DNA from: Gephyromycinifex aptenodytis
Lineage (GTDB): Bacteria; Actinomycetota; Actinomycetes; Actinomycetales; Dermatophilaceae
Assembly (NCBI RefSeq): GCF_012277275.1
Contig: NZ_CP051155.1
Coordinates: 186,001-250,000, forward strand
Reading direction: 5' to 3'
DNA: 64,000 nucleotides
Shown: in pieces, positions 1 through 8,006 of the stretch
Layout: each line of letters starts with the position of its first letter
Numbering within the stretch: position 1 is the stretch's first letter
Notes under the pieces: model-generated
Database searches by the model: none
Told to the model about the DNA's origin: nothing
What the model saw: only the letters and a program-made list of their open reading frames with translations
Position numbers and translations under genes: made by a program

Positions 1-2
1 CT

Positions 3-3000
3 CTGGTGCAGCGGGCTGCCGCCCACGGCCAGCCGATGCTTGCCCTCACCGACCGCAACGGTCTGTACGGCGCCGTCCGCTTCGTGCGTGCTTGCAGTTC
101 CTCGGGTATCGCGCCCGTCCTGGGCGTCGACCTCGCCGTCGAGGCAATGCCCGATCACCCACCCGCACCCGAACCATCGTTGCGCCGAGCGCCCCTACGC
201 GGCGGCAGTTACCTGGCAGACGACGGGCCGCGGGTCACGGTGCTGGCTCGTGGGCAGGCCGCAGGTCTTGCCCCGGGGCTTGGCTGGGCCGCGCTGTGCA
301 GGCTCGTCACCGCAACCCATCTGCGCGGTGAACGGGGTCGGCCGGTGACCAGCCCCCAACTCCTGGCCCAGGCGGCAGGGGTCACGATCTGCGCCGACGC
401 CGCCGGGCGCCCCGGAGCGCCGGTGTGGCCCTCGCGGCTCATTCCGCGGCATTCGCACCCCAGCCCGATCCTGGTCCTACTCGGTCCCGACTCTGACATC
501 GGTCGGGCGATCCAGGCCGGCCGAGGAGCAGAAGCCCAGCTACTCCTAGAACGCTGGCAACAGTTGCTGCCTGCCGACGGGCTGGCGATCGAGGTGGTCT
601 GTCACGACGCCGCGCCGGGGGAGCGGTACAGCGCTGCTCATGCCGAACGGATGTGGCTGTTCGCCCAACATCATGGGCTGGCGTGTGTTCTCAGCGCCGC
701 CGTCCGGCACGCCGAACCCGAGCAGGCCGCCATCGTCGATGTGCTCGATGCCGCCCGGCGCCTGGTCATGCTCGACCAGCGTCACCTCGACCGCGTGAGC
801 ACCGCCGGGCACCTCGCCCCCGCCCGAGTGATGTTCGGGCTCGCGCGCCGCATCACTGGCGATGACACTCGGGCCCGATTGTTGATGCGCCACACCCTCG
901 AGCTCGCCGCAGAATGCGTCCAAGACCCGCACTCCGACATCGGCCTGGGTTCGATCCATCTACCCGAACCTTCCGTGCTGGGCCTGCGACCAGGCGAAGA
1001 CCCGCAGGTGCATCTTGCCCAGCGCTGCTGGGAGTCGATTCCGTGGCGCTACCCCGGGGCGAGCGAGGCCGACCTGACAAAAGTTCGAAGCCGGTTGGAG
1101 GACGAGCTCGCTGTCATCGCCAAACTCGGCTACGCCACCTATTTCCTCACCGTTGCCAGCGTGTGCGACCTCATCAGGGCCGAAGGGGTGCGGGTTGCCG
1201 CCCGCGGGTCGGGAGCGGGCAGCCTCATCAATCACCTTCTCGGTATCAGCGGTATCGACCCTATCGAGCACGGCCTGCTCATGGAACGGTTCTGCACGCC
1301 GCTACGGGCGCAGCTGCCCGACATCGACATCGACGTCGAATCGGATCGACGCACGCAGATGTATGAGCGGATCCTCGAACGGTTCGGGGGTGAGCGGGTG
1401 ACCTGCGTGTCGATGATGGAGACCTACCGGGTCCGTCATGCCGTGCGTGATGTCGGCAGTGCTCTCGGGCTGCCCGCCACCGAGATCGACGCCATCGCCA
1501 AAGCCTTCCCGCACGTTCGAGCCAAGGACGCCCGCAACGCCATCGCCGACCTTCCCGAGTTGCGGGCGCAGGGCCTGGACGCGACCCGCCTGGAAGTACT
1601 CTTCGAACTCGTCGAACGTCTCGACGGCCTGCCCCGGCACATCGCGCTGCACCCGTGCGGGATGGTCCTTTCGGGAGCCGGCCTGCTTGATCGCACCCCG
1701 GTCGAAGCGAGCTGGCTCGGCTTCCCGATGAGTCAGTTCGACAAAGACGATGTGGAGGCCCTCGGGTTCCTCAAACTCGATGTGCTCGGAATCCGGATGC
1801 AGTCGGCGATGGCCCACTGCATCGATGAGATCGCACGCACCGAGTCGGTCACGGTCGACCTCGACGACCGCGCCTGTGTGCCGCTGGACGACGAGGCCAC
1901 CTTCGACCTCATCCGTTCCACCCACACACTCGGCTGTTTCCAGATTGAAAGCCCGGGTCAGCGAGAGCTGGTCGGCAAGTTCGCGCCGAGTACCTTCGGC
2001 GACCTCATCATTGACATTTCGCTGTTCCGCCCCGGGCCGGTTAAATCCGACATGATCACGCCGTTCCTGCGCGCGCGGCAGGGCTGGAGCGAACCGGAAT
2101 ACCTGCACCCCACGTTGATGGGGCCGTTGGAAGAGACCTGCGGGGTCGTCGTCTTCCACGAACAGGTGCTCCACATCGTCGCTATCACGACCGGGATCAG
2201 TCTGGCCGAAGCCGATGAAGTGCGTCGCGCGCTCGGCACCCACGACGGGCAGGCACAGGTCGAGGTGTGGTGGCGTGCCCAAGCTGCTGCGCGGGGCTAT
2301 GCCCCCGGTGAACGCGACCGCATCTGGGAGGTGCTGGCAGCCTTTGCTTCGTTTGGTTTCTGTAAAGCGCACGCGGCAGCGTTCGCCCTGCCTACCTATC
2401 AGAGCGCTTGGCTGAAAACCCACCATCCGGCGGCGTTCTACGCGGGGGTTCTCACCCACGACCCGGGGATGTACCCCAAACGGCTCATCCTTGATGATGC
2501 GCGATGCCGGGGCGTGCCCGTGTTGGGCCTTGACATCAACTCGTCGAGGCAGAAGTACCGCGTAGAGAGCGACGGGAGTGCACTCGGAATTCGCATCCCC
2601 CTGGCGGAGGTGGACGGGATGAGTGAGGTCGAAGTTGCCCAGGTGGTTGCGGGCCAGCCGTACTCGAGCCTGGAGGATTTCTGGCAGCGGGCCCAGGTGA
2701 GCCGGCCGGTGGTGGAGAAGCTCGTCCTTGCTGGCGGCTTCGACACTGTCTACGGCATCGATGCCGGTGCGAACACCGGCTTAGGGCGTCGAGGTGGCGT
2801 CACGCGCCGGGACCTGCTCCTGCACGTGGGCGACCTTGAACGTTGGAGCCACGGAACCGGGCGCGGCAAAGCGCGCAACCGGCGCAGCAAGGGCCCTGTT
2901 GCCGCCGGTGACGTGCGGGCGCAGGCGGCCTGCCAGGCCCAAGGCAGGACGACGCCGGTGGCAGCCTCCCCTGTTCAGCTCGCTCTTGACCTGGGAGAGG

Positions 3001-3692
3001 CGCCTGCACTCGCATCCGGCAGCGGATTGCCCGAACTCGATGCGGCTGAGCGGGTACGCGCCGAACTGGATGTTCTCGGCCTGGACGTCAGCGGCCATGT
3101 GCTCGATCCCTACCGGCCCATGCTCCATGCTCTGGAAGTCATACGTTCAGTTGATCTGCGCACCTGCCGCAGCCGCAGCGAGGTGCTTGTTGCCGGGGCC
3201 AAGGTCGCGACGCAGACCCCGCCGGTCCGCTCCGGGCGACGCGTCGTCTTCCTCACCCTCGATGACGGTAGTGGTCCGCTGGATGCCACCTTCTTCGAAG
3301 ACGTCCAGGGTCCGTACGCGACAACCATCTTTCACGGGTGGCTCCTGTTGGTCCGAGGAGTCGTGCGCCGCACGGGACCGAACGGGTTGTCGCTACGCGC
3401 TACTGGTGCTTGGGATCTGAGCGAACTCGCTGATTCGTGGGCGCACGGCGGGCTCGACGCTGCCGCAGAGGTCATCGCCGCCTCACCCTCGAGCGATTCC
3501 GCTGGCGCACCCGCTGCACGGCAGGAACGACGAGTCCTCGTACACCCCTCTGGGTTCACCCAGTCTCCGTACTCTGACATCGCCCCGGCTGGCGATCCGG
3601 CTCGACGAGGTGGGCCCCGGGGCGGATCGCCAGATCTGCCACCTCCGCTTCGCAAGCTCTGGCATGCAAGCCCGGGCAGTAGCGGCCGATGA
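3..3692 (+). CDS. dnaE2: Error-prone DNA polymerase III alpha subunit DnaE2 (5' end outside window)
   Basis: C-family polymerase used in damage-induced mutagenesis, known in actinobacteria to work with ImuA'/ImuB. The frame is open to the left edge (LVQRAAAHG...), so the PHP-domain start lies outside; the GTG at base 6 is probably internal. Visible are the rest of the PHP domain (LTDRNGLYGAVRF), the palm with the catalytic acidic motif PDIDIDVESDRR near residue 440, the helix-hairpin-helix region, and a C-terminal OB fold (VVFLTLDDGSGPLDATFF near residue 1080). The Pro/Arg-rich tail ending in HASPGSSGR is typical of actinobacterial DnaE2. Its identity as DnaE2 rather than the replicative DnaE1 rests on the length, the tail and the linkage to dinB 940 bp downstream. 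imuA/imuB would be expected to the left but cannot be seen. Confidence 0.93.
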   Translation: MVQRAAAHGQPMLALTDRNGLYGAVRFVRACSSSGIAPVLGVDLAVEAMPDHPPAPEPSLRRAPLRGGSYLADDGPRVTVLARGQAAGLAPGLGWAALCRLVTATHLRGERGRPVTSPQLLAQAAGVTICADAAGRPGAPVWPSRLIPRHSHPSPILVLLGPDSDIGRAIQAGRGAEAQLLLERWQQLLPADGLAIEVVCHDAAPGERYSAAHAERMWLFAQHHGLACVLSAAVRHAEPEQAAIVDVLDAARRLVMLDQRHLDRVSTAGHLAPARVMFGLARRITGDDTRARLLMRHTLELAAECVQDPHSDIGLGSIHLPEPSVLGLRPGEDPQVHLAQRCWESIPWRYPGASEADLTKVRSRLEDELAVIAKLGYATYFLTVASVCDLIRAEGVRVAARGSGAGSLINHLLGISGIDPIEHGLLMERFCTPLRAQLPDIDIDVESDRRTQMYERILERFGGERVTCVSMMETYRVRHAVRDVGSALGLPATEIDAIAKAFPHVRAKDARNAIADLPELRAQGLDATRLEVLFELVERLDGLPRHIALHPCGMVLSGAGLLDRTPVEASWLGFPMSQFDKDDVEALGFLKLDVLGIRMQSAMAHCIDEIARTESVTVDLDDRACVPLDDEATFDLIRSTHTLGCFQIESPGQRELVGKFAPSTFGDLIIDISLFRPGPVKSDMITPFLRARQGWSEPEYLHPTLMGPLEETCGVVVFHEQVLHIVAITTGISLAEADEVRRALGTHDGQAQVEVWWRAQAAARGYAPGERDRIWEVLAAFASFGFCKAHAAAFALPTYQSAWLKTHHPAAFYAGVLTHDPGMYPKRLILDDARCRGVPVLGLDINSSRQKYRVESDGSALGIRIPLAEVDGMSEVEVAQVVAGQPYSSLEDFWQRAQVSRPVVEKLVLAGGFDTVYGIDAGANTGLGRRGGVTRRDLLLHVGDLERWSHGTGRGKARNRRSKGPVAAGDVRAQAACQAQGRTTPVAASPVQLALDLGEAPALASGSGLPELDAAERVRAELDVLGLDVSGHVLDPYRPMLHALEVIRSVDLRTCRSRSEVLVAGAKVATQTPPVRSGRRVVFLTLDDGSGPLDATFFEDVQGPYATTIFHGWLLLVRGVVRRTGPNGLSLRATGAWDLSELADSWAHGGLDAAAEVIAASPSSDSAGAPAARQERRVLVHPSGFTQSPYSDIAPAGDPARRGGPRGGSPDLPPPLRKLWHASPGSSGR

Positions 3693-3823
3693 AATGCCAC
3701 CGCGCCCGGCGTGCCGGCGTGCCGCCATCAGGCGGTCGCTCCTGGCCTCACGTTCGCTGCAACCGGCAGAAGGAGGCACAGTAGAGTGAACTCACGCCCG
3801 CTCTCTCGCACCAGAGGACACCG

Positions 3824-4600
3824 ATGCCGAACGAGCAGTCCCGTCCACGTCGTGCCGGGGTCGAGACCTCGATCCGCACTGCTGCCGTCTGGGAGTCGCT
3901 CTCCCGAGTCGTGGCCGCCCGCCAAAAAGACCTCGGTCGGCCGCTACACGTACTCGATCTGGGAGGCGGTAGCGGCGGATTTGCGGTGCCGTTGGCAGAG
4001 CGTGGCCATCACGTCACAGTTGTCGACCCCTCCCCAGACGCGTTGGCATCGCTGGCGCGCCGGGCCGGAGAAGGCGGCGTCGCCGAGCGCATCACCGCGT
4101 TGCAAGGGGACGCCGCAACCCTGGCGGGCTCCAGCCTTGAACCGGCAGACCTGGTTACCTGCCACGGCGTCTTGGAGTACGTCGATGACGCAGCTGGCAC
4201 GCTGCGTGATGTGTCAATGGCGCTTGCCCCAGGCGGTGTCCTCAGCCTGCTCCTGGCACAGCGCTTGGCCGTGGTGCTCTCCCGGGCACTATCGGGGCAG
4301 TTCCAAGCCGCACAGCAGGCTCTCACCAGCGAAGACGGCAGATGGGGAGAAAACGACCCGTTGCCGCGTCGCTTCGACGCAGACCAGGTGCGCGAGATGC
4401 TCGCGGCGGTCGGCCTGCGAGAGCAAGAAGTGCACGGGGTCCGGGTCTTCGCCGACCTGGTGCCTTCTGCATTCCTGGATGCAGACGCCGACCGGGCAGC
4501 CTTGCTCGAACTGGAAAAGGCCGTCAGCGAGCACCCCACCTACGCCTTCTTGGGCCACCTCGGGGCCGGGTTGCACGTTCTGGCTGCTCGGGAGGCCTGA
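3824..4600 (+). CDS. Class I SAM-dependent methyltransferase
   Basis: 258 aa, ATG start behind AGAGGAC. The glycine-rich SAM motif I is VLDLGGGSGGFAVPLAERG (about residues 44-62), followed by the acidic end of strand 2 (VTVVDPS), the motif II region (ITALQGDAATL) and a motif IV-like VTCHGVLEYVDD. The C-terminal half resembles the SmtA/UbiE-like methyltransferases that stand just before dinB in many actinobacteria. The substrate cannot be told from sequence. It ends 33 bp before dinB on the same strand, so the two are probably co-transcribed. Confidence 0.85.
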   Translation: MPNEQSRPRRAGVETSIRTAAVWESLSRVVAARQKDLGRPLHVLDLGGGSGGFAVPLAERGHHVTVVDPSPDALASLARRAGEGGVAERITALQGDAATLAGSSLEPADLVTCHGVLEYVDDAAGTLRDVSMALAPGGVLSLLLAQRLAVVLSRALSGQFQAAQQALTSEDGRWGENDPLPRRFDADQVREMLAAVGLREQEVHGVRVFADLVPSAFLDADADRAALLELEKAVSEHPTYAFLGHLGAGLHVLAAREA

Positions 4601-4633
4601 TCCGGGCTTGGCTCCGTTAGAGGTGACACGGCC

Positions 4634-5866
4634 GTGAGCCGCCGCCGATTCGCTCGACCAGAGCAACCCGAGGGGCAGCTCGACGACACCGGCTGCACGA
4701 TCCTGCACGTCGACATGGACGCTTTCTACGCGTCCGCGACGTTGCTGGCTCACCCCGAACTCGTCGGCAGCCCGGTCATCATCGGAGGAGGGCACCGGGG
4801 TGTGGTGTTGTCCGCCACCTATGAGGCGCGAGAGTTCGGGGTTGCTTCAGCCATGCCGATGGCACGGGCGCGCCGACTCTGCCCCACCGCTACCGTCCTG
4901 CCGCCAGAGCATGAGCTCTATTCGCGTATCTCTGTCGCAGTGATGGCCACGTTCGCCCAGATCACACCGCTGGTGGAGCCGCTCTCACTGGACGAGGCGT
5001 TCCTTGATGTCTCCGGTGCGCTGCGCAGGCTGGGGTCACCGTCCCAGATCGCGGCCCAGATCCGCGACACGATCGCCGATGAACAGGGCATCACCTGCTC
5101 GGTCGGGGTGGCACCGAGCAAGTTCGTCGCCAAGCTCGCCTCCGGGTTGGCCAAACCGGACGGCATGCTGGTCGTGCCCGCCGATGGCGTCGTACCGTTC
5201 GTCCAGCAATTGCCGGTGGCTGCGCTGTGGGGAGTGGGGGACCGCACCGAAGAGCTGCTCGTTCGGCTCGGGTTACGCACCGTGGCCGACATTGCTCACA
5301 CCCCGGTGCAGACCCTGCGCAAAGCCCTGGGGGAGACCGGCGTTCAGCTGCACGAGCTCGCATGGGGGCGTGACTCACGCAAGGTGACCCCGACCCGCCC
5401 GGAACGAAGCGTCGGTGCCGACGAGACCTTCGAGTCCGACATCGATGACCCGGTCGAGATCCACCGCCGGTTGCTCCGGCTCGCTGATCGCACCGCGGCG
5501 CGGGCCCGAGCCGCCGGAACCGTGGGCCGAACAGTCAGTATCAAGGTGCGTTTCTCAGATTTTTCGACCATCACTCGTTCTCGCACTCTTAAAGCCCCTA
5601 CCGATGTCGGTCGCGAGATCTATCTGGTAAGCCGCGACCTGTTTGATGCGTTGGGCTTGCAGCGTGCTCGGGTGCGCTTGGTTGGAGTGCGACTGGAGGG
5701 GCTGATGGATGCCGCAACAGCTCCTGTACAGGGACTTCTCGGCGAACCCGAACATGGTTGGCGCGACGCGGATCTGGCTGTAGACAAAGCTCGCGCGCGT
5801 TTTGGTCCCGGCCTGATCGGCCCCGCGGCCCTGGTCGCAGGAAGATCCACGCATGAGCGTCGGTGA
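4634..5866 (+). CDS. dinB: DNA polymerase IV (Y-family translesion polymerase)
   Basis: 410 aa, GTG start. Y-family catalytic carboxylates are seen in HVDMDAFYAS (Asp27) and LSLDEAFLDVSGA (the Asp-Glu pair near residues 118-119). The helix-hairpin-helix thumb (ALWGVGDRTEELL) and the little-finger domain (about residues 250-360) follow. It extends primers past lesions. The C-terminal stretch that usually carries the beta-clamp motif reads VQGLLGEPEHGWRDAD, so the expected QLxL is QGLL. It lies after dnaE2 and the methyltransferase, forming a translesion cluster; no LexA-type palindrome was recognised in front of it. Confidence 0.95.
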   Translation: MSRRRFARPEQPEGQLDDTGCTILHVDMDAFYASATLLAHPELVGSPVIIGGGHRGVVLSATYEAREFGVASAMPMARARRLCPTATVLPPEHELYSRISVAVMATFAQITPLVEPLSLDEAFLDVSGALRRLGSPSQIAAQIRDTIADEQGITCSVGVAPSKFVAKLASGLAKPDGMLVVPADGVVPFVQQLPVAALWGVGDRTEELLVRLGLRTVADIAHTPVQTLRKALGETGVQLHELAWGRDSRKVTPTRPERSVGADETFESDIDDPVEIHRRLLRLADRTAARARAAGTVGRTVSIKVRFSDFSTITRSRTLKAPTDVGREIYLVSRDLFDALGLQRARVRLVGVRLEGLMDAATAPVQGLLGEPEHGWRDADLAVDKARARFGPGLIGPAALVAGRSTHERR

Positions 5867-6040
5867 CCCGTCTACCACAACAGCCGGGCGGGCCGTATCC
5901 TAGTTATCCGGTCGTTTGCAGACACGTCGAACAGGCCGGAACCATTCGAGCGTCCTCGGTCGTTGTCGATATGAACCCGACCGGGTCATTCCCCCGACGA
6001 GGCCGGCCGTGTCGATGGTCGACAGAACGAGGAGGTCGCG

Positions 6041-6460
6041 GTGCCGCTGTCCGAGCATGAGCAGAAGCTGCTCGAGCAAATGGAGCGTGCTCTCTACGCG
6101 GAAGACCCAAAATTTGCGACCCAGATGAAGGGTTCCCATCGCGGAACCATCGGTGGCCGCCGCGCCGGTATCGGCATTGCTGTCGCCGTGCTGGGCTTAG
6201 GCCTGATCATCGCCGGGGTTTCCCTTCGGTTGGTGTGGCTGGGCGGTATCGGCTTTGCCGTGATGGTTGCCGGCGTCGCATGGGCATTCACGCCTACGCG
6301 CACGAGCAAAGAAGCACCAGAGGCTCCTGCCGCAGCCACGGCGACGTCTGCGCGAGTTCGCCGCCGTCAGGCACGACCCAGCAAGCAGGGTGGCTCGTCG
6401 TCGTTCATGCAGCGGATGGAAGACCGCTGGGACGACCGTCGAGGCTCCCAGGGACGTTGA
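6041..6460 (+). CDS. DUF3040 membrane protein
   Basis: 139 aa with a GTG start and a good ribosome binding site (GAGGAGGT). The N-terminus PLSEHEQKLLEQMERALYAEDP is the DUF3040 signature. Two hydrophobic segments (about residues 48-68 and 70-88) form a membrane hairpin, followed by a basic Ser/Arg/Gln-rich cytoplasmic tail. In many actinobacteria the gene sits between dinB and mraZ of the division/cell-wall cluster. dinB is here but mraZ is not. Function is unknown. Confidence 0.88.
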   Translation: MPLSEHEQKLLEQMERALYAEDPKFATQMKGSHRGTIGGRRAGIGIAVAVLGLGLIIAGVSLRLVWLGGIGFAVMVAGVAWAFTPTRTSKEAPEAPAAATATSARVRRRQARPSKQGGSSSFMQRMEDRWDDRRGSQGR

Positions 6461-6916
6461 CTCTCTTCCGCTGATAGCCCCATTTGCTACAACCTGTGAG
6501 CGCCCCCGGCCAGTGGCTCGGGGCGCTTGCTGTTTGCCCCTTGCAACCCCCCCCGACTGCATAGGTGCGGCAGTCCCCGGAGCGCGCGCCCCAGTAGGTT
6601 CGCAGCCGCTTCGGCAATAGCCCGGGTGCCGACCGGCCCCGCTACCGCCCATGCACTGAGCCTCCTGGAAAGCGTCGAACACAGCCCGAGCAGTTCTGCC
6701 CACGGGTGAGGGGACCGTCACAGCGCTGGGGGCGCGGCGACAGGTGCCCCCTCGGGGCCAGGGCCGCAGCGCGCCGGCCACAGGGCAGGAGACATCGCGT
6801 AGGAGAACGTCGGCGTGAGCGCCCGACGGCTGAAGGACATCGCGCCATGCTGTCGGGGCAATCACCGGGGGAATGACAGACCGTTCCCGCCTTCGCAACC
6901 AGGGGGAACAGAATCC
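6461..6916. other. 456-bp intergenic region between DUF3040 and DUF456 genes
   Basis: Apart from the terminator near 6499-6527 I see no gene with a start site and plausible protein composition. The long open frames here give Arg/Pro/Gly-rich shadows without family motifs. The two flanking genes converge on this stretch. Confidence 0.5.
6499..6535 (+). terminator. Rho-independent-like terminator after DUF3040 gene
   Basis: An 8-bp GC-rich stem (AGCGCCCC at 6499-6506 with GGGGCGCT at 6520-6527) closes a 13-nt loop and is followed by TGCTGTTTG. It lies 39 bp past the DUF3040 stop. Confidence 0.65.
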
Positions 6917-7423
6917 TCAGGGGGTACCGAAAGCTGAGGTGAAGACCGCCCACGAGCCAGCTGCGAACACGACGGCGATGAGCAGAGCGGTTGTGAGTTC
7001 GATCCCATAGCTCATCGCGGCAGCCTTCAGCGCGCGCACGGCCGAAGGCCACGCCTCTTGAGGGCTCTTCAACCGGCGGTATTCCGCCCCGAAGACTCCC
7101 AGCACGAAGCCGACCGGCAGACCGATGAACGGGATAACGAAGAAGCCGATGATCCCGGCGATGATCCCGACGATGGTGGTGCTGTTGGGGATCCCGAAAC
7201 TCTTCAACTGGCGGCCCGGAATGATGTACTGCAGCACCCAGCCCGCCAGTGCCAGGGCGACGGAGACGATGAGTACGGTCCAGCCGGCAGCCTGTTGCGC
7301 TACCAGCGCCCACACCACGACTGCGCCCAACACCACGATGAGGCCGGGCAGAACGGGGATGACGATTCCGACGAGCCCGACGGCGATCGCGAGGGCGGCG
7401 AGGATCGTAACGGCTATCAGCAC
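6917..7423 (-). CDS. DUF456 family integral membrane protein
   Basis: 168 aa, GTG start. Hydrophobic segments cover most of the protein: residues 5-45, 48-68, 80-110 and the C-terminus. The DUF456 pattern is visible in GIVIPVLPGL near residue 20 and GFFVIPFIGLPVGFVLGVFGAEY near residues 93-115. Small predicted inner-membrane protein of unknown role. It is transcribed after the zinc microprotein gene on the same strand, with an 84-bp gap. Confidence 0.85.
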   Translation of the reverse strand: MLIAVTILAALAIAVGLVGIVIPVLPGLIVVLGAVVVWALVAQQAAGWTVLIVSVALALAGWVLQYIIPGRQLKSFGIPNSTTIVGIIAGIIGFFVIPFIGLPVGFVLGVFGAEYRRLKSPQEAWPSAVRALKAAAMSYGIELTTALLIAVVFAAGSWAVFTSAFGTP

Positions 7424-7507
7424 GTGGGGAGCCTATCCGGGTATGACCGAGCCGTCGGCACCTGGGGCGCCGACGGCTCGTGATTATGGGTCAGGCGAGC
7501 CATCGGC

Positions 7508-7720
7508 TCAGCTCTTCGACGCGCCCTCGGGCTGGAGGCGGTCGGACTCATCGATGATCTCTTCGGCAAGATCTTGAAGCTTCGGCAGGTGCGCACGGCC
7601 GTGGTGGGCGCAGAACAGCAGTTCGCCGCCCGCGCTGAGCCGGGCACGCACGTAGGCCTGGGCACCGCACCGGTCACACCGGTCGGCCGAGGTCAGGGTT
7701 GTTGCCAGGGCAGCAGTCAC
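7508..7720 (-). CDS. DUF7455-type zinc-binding microprotein
   Basis: 70 aa, GTG start. RCDRCGAQAYVRA followed by LLFCAHHGRAH gives a CxxC...CxxH metal site typical of the short DUF7455 proteins. The C-terminus is acidic (EEIIDESDRLQPEGASKS). Function unknown; the family is usually next to the type II topoisomerase gene or sigma-factor genes in actinobacteria. Here it diverges from parE across 286 bp that should hold both promoters. Confidence 0.85.
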   Translation of the reverse strand: MTAALATTLTSADRCDRCGAQAYVRARLSAGGELLFCAHHGRAHLPKLQDLAEEIIDESDRLQPEGASKS

Positions 7721-8006
7721 GTCAGCCTTCCATCTCTCATCAGCCGGACCCCCGTGCGGGTTCGCTCGGGGGCATTCCGGTTACGCCAATCACAACAGTC
7801 AAGCACGTGCGGTTGTTCCCGACCGGCCTGGCGCGCCCAACTGGTATCCCATCGGCACCGACGCACCTGCTGTGCAGGGGATCGGCCGCGTGGCCTCCCG
7901 GAGGCGCATCGGGCTGCGCGTTACCCTTCCGTTCGGCTGGGTCTGCACAGCGCCCCGCCTGCGCCGACCCGATAACCGGGCCGGTAGATCGAAGAGAGGA
8001 CGTGGG

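Noticed and set aside
1302-2459. A 385-codon minus-strand frame
   Set aside because: Antisense to the dnaE2 palm and finger region; no family features.
5867-6040. LexA/SOS box in front of dinB or the DUF3040 gene
   Set aside because: CGAAC and GGAAC half-sites occur near 5928-5943 but without the spacing or symmetry of an actinobacterial SOS box.
6197-6898. A 233-codon minus-strand frame in the gap after DUF3040
   Set aside because: No recognisable motif, no ribosome site, overlaps the DUF3040 gene on the other strand.
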